Assembly: GCA_019671005.1 (NCBI GenBank)
Contig: CM033744.1
Span: 10,718,128 to 10,782,127, forward strand
DNA from: Hibiscus mutabilis
Taxonomy: Eukaryota; Streptophyta; Magnoliopsida; Malvales; Malvaceae
DNA: 64,000 nt
Reading direction: 5' to 3'
Positions 21,984 to 34,209 of this stretch are shown piece by piece. The notes beneath the pieces are model-generated. The model ran no database searches, had not been told where the DNA came from, and saw nothing but the letters and a program-made list of their open reading frames with translations. A program made the translations under genes and the position numbers. Numbering within the stretch: the first letter of the stretch is position 1; each line of letters begins with the position of its first letter.

Positions 21984-24900
21984 TCACAGAATATACTTTG
22001 CTAAATCATGTTGGCAGAAACCAGTAGAAATCTCTCTGGCGATGGATCCCTTTTTTGCCAGATTACCAACTAGAGTATTGAATTCCTTGTGAACATGTTG
22101 AATACTCCATATAAATCCCACACAAGAGTTTATGCAAGAAAGTACTGGTGGTTTAAAGGCAGCGGGGCATCGAGCCGGGCATAGAATCCATTCCACAGTA
22201 AGCTTGCAATCGCATTCAACAATGAGCTTAAGGGACGAGTGCCAAGGGGATTTTTAAAACAGTTGGCATGCTTCTTTGATTGCAAAAATTTCTGATGAAG
22301 TAACATCAAGGGTGCCTGCTGATTTGGAAAAAATAGTAAGGCTTTTAGAGTATTCATTGCGAAGACAACCGCCTATACCTGCACTGTCGAAGCTGCCTGA
22401 GACTTCTCCATCAGTGTTAAATTTCAACACGCTAGTGAGAGGGGGATCCACCTATTTATTGCAGCGATTGGTTTGTTCGAAACCACCGATCTAAAGTTCT
22501 CAAGACAGCTTGTTAATTCAAGTAAAGAAATGGTTGTGTCCGACCAAATTGCCTTACACCACCATCCAAGGCGTAATAGGCAAAGATCAAACATTTGCTT
22601 CTCATCCACCTTGCTTCCTTTAAATAGAATATCGTTTCTATATAACCAGGCAGTCCACGAGAAATAGAAGAAACTTAGCTTTCAAATAGTAAAATGCAAA
22701 CGAGATGGGGATATAGACATTCATACCCTGAAAAAATCATACACGGATTTAGGTACAACTAGTTGAATGTTCCAAAGTGAACACTACTTTTGCCAGATAG
22801 CCTATACTATACTAAAGTGTCATAATAAATGATCAACATATTCATTGGCTAGGATGCAAAGATGGCATAGTAGGGTATCTTCTGGCAGGCAGCTGCGCTT
22901 TCGTAGCTCTACCTTGGTTGGTAGTCGGCCATGGATGGCCTTCCACACAAAGGCCTCTACCCTATGAGGGGCTTTGCTTGACCAGACATGTTTCCATATC
23001 GAGTCTTTATTAGCATTTTGTGAGGTAATCCATTCACACCAGGACTTTGCATGAAAGGTACCATTGGAGTTAGCACTCCATCGGATACTGTCATCAATCT
23101 CCGTGTTGGATTTAAAATTCTTGATTGTATTATTAAAAGACTCCTACACAGAGGCTTCCCAATCGAATAGCTCACTTTGAAGTTGTATGTTCCAAGACTA
23201 TATCCCATCTATAGCCGAGCCGAAATCAGCAATAACACCAGTTTTTTGGTTAGCAAGTATGAATATTCTAGGATACATTATCTTCAACGGTTCTTGCCCA
23301 ATCCAATTATCACTCCAAAATTTAATACTTTTACCATTTCCCACCATGAAACGGATCTGTTGTAAAAATTGTTCATTTCTGGTCAAATTTGGGGCTGAGA
23401 TGTTCTTCCAAATTAGCGATATATTATTTGTTCTCCCATTGGATAGCAGCAAGGAAGAATGGCCTGCTTCATATTGTGCTTCTATTACTTTTCACCATAG
23501 TTTATCTGGTTCTGTGCTGCATCTCTATATCCATTTCAACAATAAAGCCTGATTTTTTAGCTTGAAATCAATTAGTCCAATCTCACCATATTCTTTAGGG
23601 AGGAAAAGGGTCTCCCATCTAATCCAATGAACTGTTCTTCGGTCCAAGTCTCCCCACAGAAATTTAGCAATGAGGCGAGATATCATCGAGCTAATTTTAC
23701 ATGGCATGGAGAATATAGACATAAAGTAGATCGGTAAAGTGGCTATCACATATCTTACCAAGGTGATGCAGCCCCCAAAGGAGATGTCTTTTTGCTTTCC
23801 AACCTACTAATTTTAGTTTTATTTTGTCGACAATAGGATTCCACAGCTGCACAATATTTTTTCTAATCCCTAAAGGCAGTCCCAAGTACATACAATAGGA
23901 TTTCACTCTTACAATGAATCTTGGACGCCCATGAATCAACCGTAGCATACTCAACATTAATTCCCAATAATTTAGATTTTTGGAGGTTTAATTTCAAGCC
24001 CGGTGCAAGTTTAAAACCCCTTAGAATTCGCACTATATTTTTCAATTCAGATTCACAGAAAAGTATAAGATCATCAGCAAATTGAAGGTGCGAGATATTT
24101 ACAGTGCTTTTTCCGATTCTATGACCATGGAATAAGCCTTGGGCAGCAGCCTTTTGTAACATTGAACTGAGGGCTTTGGCTATGATGTTAAATAGCAGGG
24201 GAGAGAGTGGGCAGCCTTGTCTAAGGCCTCGACTTATGTTGAACTGCTTGGTCGGAGTTCCATTGACAAGAACCGATATGGAGGCCATGGATATGCATTT
24301 CTCAATCCATATGCACCATCGCTGACCAAACTCCATCTTCCTTAGAATAAATATGAAGAACTTCCAATCCACCGAATCGTAGACTTTACGAAAGTCAGCT
24401 TTAAACACCAAGCCATTCAAACCTTTCTTTTTGATGTAGTCAATGACCTCGTTCAAAATTAACGAGCAGTTAAGTATCTGTCTACATGGGCAAAAAGCGA
24501 ATTGAGTTTGGCAAATTATTTCCTCTGTCACGGAGCTTAATCGCATGGCCAAAACTCTAGTTAGGAGTTTATATACACAGCCAACTAAGCTGATCGGTCG
24601 GTAGTCTTCGATGGATGTCAGGGCTTTAGATTTGGGGATTAATACAATAAAGGATGATTAAATGATCGGTCTCTAATCTCCCCTTTGAAGAACATGGAAA
24701 AAACTCCAGAATGTCCTCCTTTAAGGTCTGCCAAATTTTTTTAATGAATTCGATGTTGAAGCCGTCCGGACCCAGGGCTCTAGATCCATCCATAGAAATA
24801 ACAGCATTCTAAATTTCCTCCACTGTGATGGCCTTTCTAATCTGATTGATGAATCCTGTTCAAGTGAGTTCATGGGGCACTCGAAACTGGCAACATGAAT

Positions 24901-26129
24901 TGTTGGGGAAGAATTATAAATTTTCTTGAAGTGTTCTTCCACTACCTTTTTAATTTGCCCAGGCTCATCTATCACCCGATTGTTCACATCTAATTTCTCA
25001 ATATGATTGGCTCTTTTCCTCGATGATGCCACTAGATGGAAGAATTTTGCATTCATGTCCCCTGCCTCGAACCATTTTAGCCTCGATTTTTGGAGCCATT
25101 CTTGTTCATTCCTTCTCATACTAGTCCACAGCTTTGATCAAAGGTTCTTTAATTCTATCAATTTGCCTAGATCAGTATCTCCATTGTAAATTTCCTTTTT
25201 TAAGTCGTGACATATATCTTCTAGTGCTTGGACAAATTCATCATCCTTTGAGCGGTTCTTCAGGTTTCAATTTCTAAAGATTACCTTGGCAAGCCTGAGT
25301 TTAGACATAATACCAGACCCCTTCTCTAATCCACATGTAAGATTGATATTGTTGACCAGCTCCTTATTGTTTGCCCAATGGTCAAACCGTTTGAAAGGTT
25401 TTGGGCCCCAATCCAGCTTGGTAATTGACAGGGTTACAGGGCTATGATCCGATAGTCCTCTATGCAAGATAAGTTGAATCATCGATGGCCATACAGATGC
25501 CAGTTCTAGAGACATGAGGAACCTATCGAGTCTGTTGAAGGATGGATTCTCTCTTAGATTTGACCAGGAGAATTTCCCCCTGAACTGGGAAATCGATTAA
25601 ATTTAGCTCTTCAATAAATTATGAAAAATCCTCTATTGCTCTTCTCTGAAAGCTAACTCCTTATTTTTCTTCTGGGTATCTGACTGTGTTGAAATCACCA
25701 CCGAGTATAGCTTGGACGTTTCTTGATTGAACCCATGATTGAATTTCAAGGAATACATCCTTCCTCTTTTGAGTATCATTAGGAGCATAAACATTACATA
25801 AAATACAGTCGAGGTTTTGGGAAATAATCTTACCCGAACTTACGATAAAATTAGGGTGGCTGTAGCTATCCTCACAGCTAATGAAATTGGGATTCCACAG
25901 CGTTAATAGACCACCGCTTGAGCCTGATGCCGGGGAGGACGCTACTTTTAGATTGGACGATTTTCCACAAATAGACTTGAGCAGCTTTTCATCCGCTTCC
26001 TTATGTTTAGTTTCCTGAAGAAACACAACACTAGGTTTGTTTGAGGAAATTGCTCCTCACCGAAGCTTTCTTCTCAAATTTTCCAAGCCCTCTCACATTC
26101 CAAGAAAGGAATATGCATTCAGTAAACAT
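21984..26129 (-). pseudogene. LINE ORF2 (endonuclease, reverse transcriptase, RNase H)
   Basis: Start ATG at 26129 (minus), quickly followed by the SWNVRGLG motif of the apurinic endonuclease. VFLQETKHKE, GGDFNTVR and, near 25470, LSDHSPV complete that domain. RT blocks at 24770-23860 include FKADFRKVYDSVDW, RGLRQGCPLSPLLFN and the catalytic LQFADDLILF near 24075. The region near 23600 has FLWGDLDRRTVHWIRW. RNase H lies at 22451-21984 with LKFNTDGEVSGSF, AGIGGCLRN and LVGNLAKKG. Frameshifts and stops (for example near 26050, 25650, 24700 and 23850) prevent a full product. Confidence 0.92.
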
Positions 26130-26172
26130 AAATTAGGATAAACACACACCCTTGCCGCATTACCCAATTGAT

Positions 26173-26330
26173 TCAATTCGGAGTGGTTGTTTCAATATCA
26201 AATCTTGCCAGCTTTTCACACACCACTTCATCGTTATCGTTCTCAGCAAAATAGAGCCCAACCAGGTTACATACCTCCAGTGTCGATCTAGCTTCTAAAT
26301 TAGGATAACCAGCGTTAAAGACCGTAGTAT
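26173..26330 (-). pseudogene. LINE ORF1, C-terminal end
   Basis: An open minus-strand frame (EARSTLEVCNLVGLYFAEND) ends with a stop at 26173-26175, 44 bp before the ORF2 ATG. An acidic ORF1 end just before ORF2 is usual for plant LINEs. The upstream part was lost by 5' truncation. Confidence 0.6.
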
Positions 26331-26345
26331 CAAGCCAAACCACTT

Positions 26346-26700
26346 GCCTATCAAGTGATACGTGTCACCATCTGATTAGAGGGGGAATAAATTTATTAAA
26401 TACCAATGTCTAAATTCTTCCAATCGGATGGTGACACGAGTCACCATTAGATTGAATGATTTATTTATTGAATTAAATTTAAAATTAGGATCAAATTGAT
26501 AGAATCTCTAAGTAATAGAAACTAAATGTGTGTTTATACAAATTTGCGTTAATTGCCATGTAACCCTCTCTATTAGATTTTAACGGTAGGTGACTTGATT
26601 GATACTATTTAAATAGTTAAGTGGTAATAATGATAAAATTAAAAATATGGTCGTGACATCGAAACTAACCCCATAATTAGGTGGTCATTTATGTAGTTTA
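26346..26700. repeat. hairpin and MITE remnant after the LINE
   Basis: GTGTCACCATCTGATT near 26366 and its complement near 26418-26434 form an imperfect hairpin. Sequence 26470-26700 resembles the complement of 4375-4550 and ends in GTAGTTTATCC, a decayed GGGTAAACTAC terminus. No gene is seen here or in 26701-26804. Confidence 0.4.
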
Positions 26701-26804
26701 TCCTTTTTAGAAAATATGACATTTTATTTCAAAAGTTTACGAAGATTGTAAACCAACAATTTAAGAGACTGTCCAGTTAACCTCTAATAAAAGAATATTC
26801 TTTG

Positions 26805-27009
26805 TTAATATCTAAACTAATAAGATTTGAAAGTTGCTTCTTTTTGTTAGTCTTTGTACAGTTTGCCTATCTATGTTTGATTCTGATTCAAATAAAGGAT
26901 GTGTTTGTTTTGGTATACAAATAAAAATTAAATATCCTTTCAAAAAAACATAAAAATTAAATATGTTATATCCACTTATTTCAACTTATAACTATTTGTA
27001 CTTTTTTAA
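26805..27009 (+). repeat. paralogous segment, copy 2 (empty site for the MITE at 2426)
   Basis: Matches 2290-2425 plus 3297-3345 without the 871-bp MITE: TTTTGGTATACAAATAAAAA runs straight into sequence corresponding to 3306-3345 (ATCCACTT, TAACTATTTGTA). It ends at a different MITE starting at 27010. Confidence 0.7.
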
Positions 27010-27586
27010 GGGGAAACTACCTCCATGGCCACTAAACTTTGGTCTAGTTCTATCTAACCAATTATGAATTTTGTTAATTAAATCATTAGACTATTAAAAT
27101 GTTATCAATCAAACCACCAACCATTAACTTTTAACGTAATTGATCACATAAAGTTAAATAAGTTTATATAAATTATTTAGTCCCCATTACATACACACTA
27201 TATTAATTTTGTCTTAATTTTAATTTAATTCAATAAAATAATCCTCCAAGGGAAATTGAACCTTGGGCGTATGGGAGGAATGAAGCAGGTCCAACCATTG
27301 AACGTGTGGGAGTATTAATTTACAAATTGAATTAAATTAAATTAAATTAAATTAAATTTTATTGAATTAAATAAAAGTTAAGACCAAATTGATAAAATAT
27401 GTAAGTAACGAGACTAAATATGTAGTTATACAAATTTACTTAACTATTCCGTCATCAATTCAAGTCAAAAGTTAATGTTCGGTGACTTGATTAAAACTAT
27501 TTTGAAAGTTTAATGGTTTAATTGACAAAAGTATAATTCAATAGTCAAAATAAAACCACATCAGCGACCTTGGAGGTTGTTTACCC
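27010..27586. mobile_element. Mutator-like MITE (GGGxAAAC termini)
   Basis: The left end GGGGAAACTACCTCCATGG matches the complement of the right end CCAAGGTCGCTGATG...GTTTACCC over about 60 bp with gaps (both contain a GTTAATTAAA(T/C)CATTA segment). The 9-bp flanks CTTTTTTAA and TTTTCTCAA agree at 6 of 9. The paralogous segment at 3335-3350 lacks the element. No coding sequence. Confidence 0.65.
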
Positions 27587-27875
27587 TTTTCTCAAAGGCA
27601 TCTTCAATTTGGGCGTGCATGGAACAATTATATATTCTCTGATGTAAGCTAACGCAATGGTAACTTTCGTTTATATGCGTTTGTTCTTGTTCATTGAATT
27701 TAAGAAAATAATATTTTGATTATTTATATTATCATTTTATAATATTTTAATTATTTAATTATTGTTTGTAACATTTGGTCACCGAATGCTATTAGTTTAT
27801 AACAAGTAAGCAATACTCATGGCGTGGAAATAGAAAGAAAAAAAAAAGACAATGAATGATTGGAAGGATTAGGAA

Positions 27876-28751
27876 CAAGGTCGCCTTAAGGGTGGGCAGG
27901 AGGGCCATCCGCACAGGGGCCACTATTTATATTTTTTAATTATATATATAATTTTATAAAATTTAAATATTTATTAATGGAGTCCACCATATCTAATTAA
28001 AAATTTATTTAGTTTAAACATTAATGAGTCTTAGTGTTATAATTGAGATTTTAATGATAAATTATTTTTTTCTAACATTTATTATTAGGAGTTTATTTTT
28101 CAATACTTGTTTGTGGTTCTTTTTTTCAATACTTGTTATTGTAGATTCAATATTTCTCTCAAAATTTGTCGTTAGGCACCTACTCTTAAAATTCTCTATT
28201 TCAATAGTTGTTATTTGAAGTCATATTTTTTTAAAAAAATATTTGTTATTATAGGCTCATTTTTTCTGAGATTTGTTATTATAGCTTACTCTTAAATTTC
28301 AATTTTTTAATATTTGTTATTAGGGGACTGCTTTTAGAATTTATTTTTTCAATATTTGTCATTAGGGGTCTAAATTGTTCAACACTTGTTATTTGTGGTA
28401 TTATTTTTTTAATACTTCTTATTTGATGTTCAATTTTTTCAATGCTTGTCATTAGAAGCTCATTTTTTTCAAATATTTTTTTATTGGGGTCCATTTTTTT
28501 CCAATAGTTGTTATTTGAGGCCAAAATTTTTCAATACTTGTTATTAGAGGTTCAATTCCCCCCCCCAAATATTTTTATTAGGGGCTTATTCTTAAAATTC
28601 AATTTTTAAATATTTGTTATTAGGGCGTACTTTTAAATTTTCTTTATTTTTCAATATTTTTTTTATTAGAGATCTACTTTTAGAATTCAATTTTTTCTAG
28701 GCCTAATTTTTTTGTTTGCCTCTAGCCTCCAAAATCTCATGACCGGCTCTG
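27876..28751. mobile_element. hAT-type MITE with internal tandem repeats
   Basis: Flanked by ATTAGGAA at 27868-27875 and 28752-28759, a perfect 8-bp duplication. Ends are CAAGGTCGCC...ACCGGCTCTG; the right end, inverted, is CAGAGCCGGTCATGAG. The interior from about 28020 to 28720 is a degenerate array of TTTTTCAATACTTGTTATTA units. It is not coding. Confidence 0.82.
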
Positions 28752-28837
28752 ATTAGGAAGCACCAACCCTATTCACAAAAATTAATAGAATGTGAGCAGT
28801 ATTACGCCTATGATATTGTTTCCGAGCTCGGGTAAAT

Positions 28838-29029
28838 TCATTCTTTTGCTTTCCCTATAGGGTTTGAGTATGACACTTCACTAACTAACAATTTTATTGC
28901 ACCATATTCAAAAACATGAGATATTATTGCAGTTCTTGTGTCGTCATCTAATTCAATGATGAACATTCCGTTGTAGAGCTCATGCCGGTCCGATCCCTCT
29001 TTTATTCGCTCATCATGTAAACATTTCAA
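28838..29029 (-). other. unidentified coding-like fragment (63 codons)
   Basis: An open minus-strand frame with ordinary protein composition, containing HDERIKEGSDRHELYNGMF and IELDDDTRTAIISHVFEYGA, ends in a stop at 28838. It abuts the solo LTR target site at 29032. The continuation beyond the LTR (33054 onward, minus) is not convincingly coding. I do not recognise the family. It may be a captured exon or chance. Confidence 0.25.
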
Positions 29030-29036
29030 TTATCCT

Positions 29037-32000
29037 TGTAACCCCCTAGACTCGCCTATGTGTTACACCTAATTCTAGGAGGTCATATTAGGGTCACAAA
29101 AGTGACCCACAGTAAAAACCCAAATAACATTCCTTTCTTTCTAATACATTTAAAATCGTAAAATAAAAATCTTTGTCAGAATATCATTACAGAAAATCAT
29201 AAAACAGAAATAAAAAAGTATATTACAGACTCTAACATAAAATAAAACAAGACATGCATGCCCACTAACTGCACCATTACCGTACTCCAAAAGCAACTCC
29301 GAGAGAACTCCAAACACTGATGCCGGTCACTATACCATGACAGATTTTCTCTAACCTGCGATGGTAAAACAACATGAGCTTGGAAAAGCTCTAAGCTCAC
29401 TAATACAAAACGACCAAGACATGATATAGGCAACATACGAGTATAAGATAAAGCATAGAACGAACATAAAGGTCATGCATCAATAGGTTCCCATTACGGT
29501 ATAGAATCTCGTATTACGCCATATTTAAAGGCAGTATGGTTGTTCAATACTTGAACTTCTGAATATCAGTTGGACATTCTACAATCCAGAAGAATTAGGA
29601 AAGAGAGATATTTTATAGGAATTGAGCCAGAGGGTTTGGTGTGTCCCAACAATCGCAGATAGAGAAAGATAGACAGCAAGTTTCAGATAATTGAGGAATT
29701 TTGACAGAGGCAAATGATGAGGCAGGAAAAATTTGGTATCAGCCTAACTACCCTCCAACCGAACTCCAATATGTAGTTCCCCAGAACTTCATCTATATAG
29801 GCATTAACCCAGGCCTAATGGGCGTAGGTACCAACCTAAGGGGTTACCTTAGGTCCCAAGAGGCGTAGGAGCCTAACATAAGGCGTAAAAGCCTAACATA
29901 AGGCGTAAAAGCCTAAAAAAAGGTCTGTGCACACAGATATCTTATAGTAACTTCTCATGTTATCCTGGAAGTACCAGTAAAACATTTTTAAACGATAACA
30001 GCCATCTCAATAATTAATAGCAGTATGCCAGGAATTCAAGATACAGACAGATGTTTAACCAGTAAAATCAGAGTATCAAGACCCATGAATCGGGTATACT
30101 TGTATCAGAAATTAGGAACAAGAACTCGTGCTTTTTACTTCAGATAACATGATCACTTGGGATCGAAATGGAAAGACTAGTTTCCAAACATGGAGATTAT
30201 TAATGTAAGCATGGGACACCAGATAGTCTAATTTATCACTCAGGGGTCCTTGCTAATTCTAGAAATGAGACATTGAACTATAGTCCATTCTAAACTGATT
30301 TTAGAATCAAGAACCATTTTCTAAGGAATTCGATAATCATCAACTTTATCCAGGAATATAGGAATTATAACTCAAGATCATTCAAAATTTTTGGTATATC
30401 GTGACTATGCAGGAAATTCATATATATCAGGATAGGTTTTGGGAACTTGGGTAAATCAAGACCAATCAAGGTTTTGGATATATCAGGAGAGTTCTAGTTA
30501 CTTTTTCTCAAAAAGGGTATTTCTCAGGGGCATTTTCATAATTTAACCTCGATAGGGTAATTCGGTGATTTGTTGTACTGAAAATTATTGACGGCTTACC
30601 AGGCTTCCAAGTCTATTGTATTAAAAACATCTCATCAATGTGTTACTTCCCAAGCATTCAAATAGGTACGCCTCACACATTTTCAAAATTTAGTTCTAGT
30701 TGCGTGGTAAAGTTGAATAGGTCACCATCACGAATTATCATAAATCAAGTCTCAAAAGGTTGAACACATACTTGTGAAGTATTCTTCCATTATTGTAACA
30801 GTATTAAAAATGACTAATTTTCATAAGTCAGGCTTTAAACCCATAAGGGCATTATAGTCATTTGTGATCTATAAAAAATTTCAAGATTTCCCAAGCTTCC
30901 ACTTATCTCAAGTCACGTAGGTATTTTAAGAATTTAAGTAACCGATGGTGTTTCAGTCATTCAGATACTTTTAGTACTTCCAAACAATTCACCCATTTCA
31001 GAACTCAAGAGTATATCCATCATCATAGTTAATTTGGTAGTTTTAGTGCTTGAGGTTATTTCGATCATTTCAATCACTCCAATTAATTCACTCTTTATTG
31101 TCCTTTAGATCAATTCATGAATACGAAGAGCTTCTAGTAAATTCATCTTCAAGTATTTATCCAGAGTTTGAGAAGAATTCAAGTGTTTTGTTATCACACA
31201 TATTTGCATCTTGATACCGAAGTCTTTCCCAATAGATCAGGGGTTTTAGACAAAGTAATTATTTTATCAGATCAAGTGTAAATTCCATCTCATTTCCTTT
31301 TTAGGGGTATTTTAGTCATTCTTACGTCTCTAGAGTATTATCCTCATCTCTTAACGAAATATTTCATATATCAAATCCCTTAACATTATTAATCGGATTG
31401 TGAGATTACGTGTCTTATTAATCACTTACTGAACTTAGAATCATTTCCATCTATTAAACTTCTCTTTCGAATAGTTTGATCTTTTCCAGATTACCATTCT
31501 TTTATTTCGTAATCAAATTGACTCAAGCAAAGTTGAAAGTAAACTTTATCATAATCATACATACTCTAATCGAATACCAACATGTTTCATAAAGCATGCA
31601 AGAGGTAGTAATGTATTACCTAGACTCTGAGCTACACCATTCGAGCTCTTAAAATTATCTTCGACCACTTCCGAACTCGAAGTGCCTCCAGATCTCAGAT
31701 TCTAGGATATGTGATTACCTTTATTTAACCACAATCCCAAAATCAGTCATTAATCACATTGCCTTTAAACTGAATAATGAAGCATATAAGCATGTTTAGG
31801 TCTAATATCATATTTGAAGGCTTTCGGGTTAGAATTTCGCGAAACAGGATTCAAAAATAGAATCAAGACGTAGCAAAAAAACAAATATGACTTTTCAAAA
31901 AAAGTTAACTTTTGGTCAAAGTCAACGATGATGTCAGCAGTCAAAGCTGACATCATCGATCAACATTGATGTCAGCAATCAACTGGTTAATGATCAACGC

Positions 32001-33048
32001 TGACGTCAGTAGCTAACGGTTAACTCAGGCGGGTTAACTCACTGAATTGACTCAGACGGATTGACTCAGTTAATGGGTTAACAGGTTAGGTAGACAAATT
32101 GGGCCTGGACTCGGGTTATCAGGTTCAGGCTTGGGCCAGGTTGGTTTGAGTTTGATAGATTGGGTTCGAGCTGAACTGGCTCAGTTCAAGGCCGGACCGG
32201 TCTATAACCGGTCAGACTGATCCATATCGGAGTGTGACTAGTGCAGTGGTTGGAAATCACATCCGGCAGCGCGTGACTCCCACGCGTGGCCCAAATGGCC
32301 GAAAAACTCATTAAAAAAAAGCAGAAAATGCTACCTAATTCACCCATTTCAACAACAACAAACTTATCGAGCATAACAACGGTGAAAAGCGATCGAGAAA
32401 GAGAAAGCCGATGGGTTATTCCCAAATCTTCGATGACCCCTCAAACAATGACGGCACGATGATCGGTGGGTAGGGTTTTGCTTGCTCTGACGTACGAAGC
32501 TCAATGGTAATGACAATGCGTTGAACGGGTGACAGATGGTGGCACAACGGTCAAAAATAATAGAGGACTCTAGGTTTTCTGTCAGGCTTTCAACCAAGAT
32601 TTCACGGCGATCGACGACATATCTCCGCGAGTGGTGGTTGGGGTTGTGTTAGGGGTATGATGACGCTCTCAATGATGACGGTGGTGACGACCACGGTTGA
32701 GCGATGTTGGAGATCGGGGCCGAAAGATACTTTTGGAAGTTGAAAGGTATGGAAAATTTCTTGAATCCCATATATTATCTTTAAATCTGATACATGGGTA
32801 TTCAATGCACCAGGGGGTTGTTGGGCTAATATTAAAATTGGTTCAAACAATTAGACACTGTTTATAACTGAGTTGGTGTAGGTTTTGACCAGAAGTAACC
32901 TTAACCCCAATGGCTAAAGATCCAGCCTAAGATGCTATGGGGCACGAGTTTGACTCCCTATATATACTATTCTACATTTTATTATTTTTTCTACACTCTT
33001 TTCTTCTTCTTATTTTATACATATATACAAGTATTTGAGGGTGTTACA
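29037..33048 (-). mobile_element. solo LTR of a gypsy element related to the composite
   Basis: 4012 bp from TGTAACCCCC to GGGTGTTACA, flanked by ATCCT on both sides (29032-29036, 33049-33053), a perfect 5-bp duplication. In reverse orientation it shares segments with the LTRs at 6343 and 17408: the GGGTCTAGGAGGTTACA-like end, the CCTTATGGATGCAG-like stretch, and the TTGAC cluster. It is 1.6 kb longer, so it is a sister family. No internal gag-pol is present, as expected after LTR-LTR recombination. Confidence 0.92.
32895..32960 (+). repeat. tRNA-like module antisense to the solo LTR
   Basis: CCAATGGCTAAAGATCC is A-box-like and CACGAGTTTGACTCCC contains a decayed B box. It lies about 90 bp inside the LTR 5' end and is antisense to the LTR, the same place and orientation as the module at 6397-6465 and 17465-17533. 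Confidence 0.45.
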
Positions 33049-33240
33049 ATCCTTTTTAGAACTTTGAATTCATTGTGTTTTTAGTAATCTAAATTACATA
33101 AACGAATAGAAACATAGATTTTGCTTCATAATGCATTTGACCAGAAAAAAAAAGAACTTTCATTGCAAATTTGAATAACTAACTGAAGATGCATCTTTAT
33201 TTAAAAAAAATGAACTATTCCATGCAATGAGACGTGGAAG

Positions 33241-33392
33241 CAGTGACGGAGCCAGGATTTGGAGTTGGGGGCAAAACATAAATATTTGAAAGTGTGGGGC
33301 AAAACAGAACTTTCATTTCAATTGATTTGGAGTTGGGGGCAAAACATAAATATTTGAAAGTGTGGGGCAGAACAGAACTTTCATTTCAATTT
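33241..33392 (+). repeat. hAT-like terminus with a 68-bp tandem duplication
   Basis: CAGTGACGGAGCCAGGATTT resembles the end of a plant hAT-type element. A 68-bp unit starting GATTTGGAGTTGGGGGCAAA occurs twice in tandem (33256-33323, 33324-33391) with very few differences. No matching opposite terminus was found downstream. The rest, 33393-33835, shows no gene I can support. Confidence 0.5.
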
Positions 33393-33844
33393 TTTTTCTT
33401 TATAATGCAGGTGCATGGGTTTTTCTTGTTGAGATACTTGATAGAAGTTTAGGAAGAAATGTGACTATGAAGTGAAAAAGAATGGTTTCAAAAATCAATG
33501 ATTTTGTTTGATATTCCTTGAATGCAATGCTATAGCCTATAGCACGCTTTGATTGAACTGCGTTTAAAAGATAGTTTGAGAAAGTGGAACCCTCTGCTTT
33601 TCTATAGGAAGAATAAATATTTGCATTTAATTGGTTCAGTTGATTATTATTATCATCATTTGAGCTGATGATTTTTGAGAACTAAACTCGTTTTCGAGCT
33701 CATGGAGAGAAGGGCATGGAGAATGAAGTGGTCGGAGTCATCATAGATCCAAGAACGTGGTCGGAGCGACGTCAATAGTAAATGGCGGTAGAATGGGTTA
33801 GAAGAGAGGTTGAAATAGTTCGGTTGTCAAATTGATATTTTATA

Positions 33845-34107
33845 GGCTTAAGAGCGTAAGATGCGTTTTAGCTTTTGAAAAAAAAATGAAATCTTGAACT
33901 TTTTTTCACCCAATTAAGTCATTGAACCAATAAATTAAATCAATTAAGTCTTTTGATCAACATTGATTGTTGAATGTAACGGGTTAATGTTGGCCAAAAA
34001 GCTTAATTAATTCAATTTATTAGTTCAAAGGCTTAATTGGGTGCAAAAAAAGTTTAAAGCATCAAATTTTTTTCCAAAAGTTCAATGACTTCTTATACTC
34101 TTAAGCC
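33845..34107. mobile_element. Mutator-like MITE, GGCTTAAG family, copy 1
   Basis: Starts GGCTTAAGAG and ends CTCTTAAGCC, with 9-bp flanks TATTTTATA and TATTTTACA (8 of 9). The inverted similarity continues inward (AGCTTTTGAAAAAAA against the complement of the right side). 263 bp, non-coding. It shares GACCAACATTGATTGTTGAA-like sequence with copy 2. Confidence 0.82.
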
Positions 34108-34209
34108 TATTTTACATAAAGCTTAAAAGCTAAATTAGAAATTAACTATTGTCACTAACGTATCACGTCATCAATATAACATGAGTTAATGGCTCGATAA
34201 CATGAGTTA

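Larger units (their letters stand above)
21825..26330 (-). mobile_element. LINE (non-LTR retrotransposon), 5'-truncated
   Basis: A 4506-bp element on the minus strand flanked by the same 15-bp CAAGCCAAACCACTT at 21810-21824 and 26331-26345. Its 3' end shows a short T-run on the plus strand (21825-21829, extended by the flank), consistent with a poly(A) tail. It holds the end of ORF1 and all domains of ORF2 in the usual order: endonuclease, reverse transcriptase, zinc-finger-like region, RNase H. Target-primed reverse transcription with 5' truncation explains the structure. Confidence 0.93.

Noticed and set aside
28020..28720. CRISPR-like array of repeated units
   Set aside because: Units are degenerate and of variable length without unique spacers, within a hAT-type MITE of a plant genome.
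32186..32850. Three minus-strand open frames of 77-82 codons with coding-like GC content
   Set aside because: They lie inside the solo LTR and share no motif with any family I recognise. The GC level reflects the LTR, whose homologous part at 6600-7200 is not coding.
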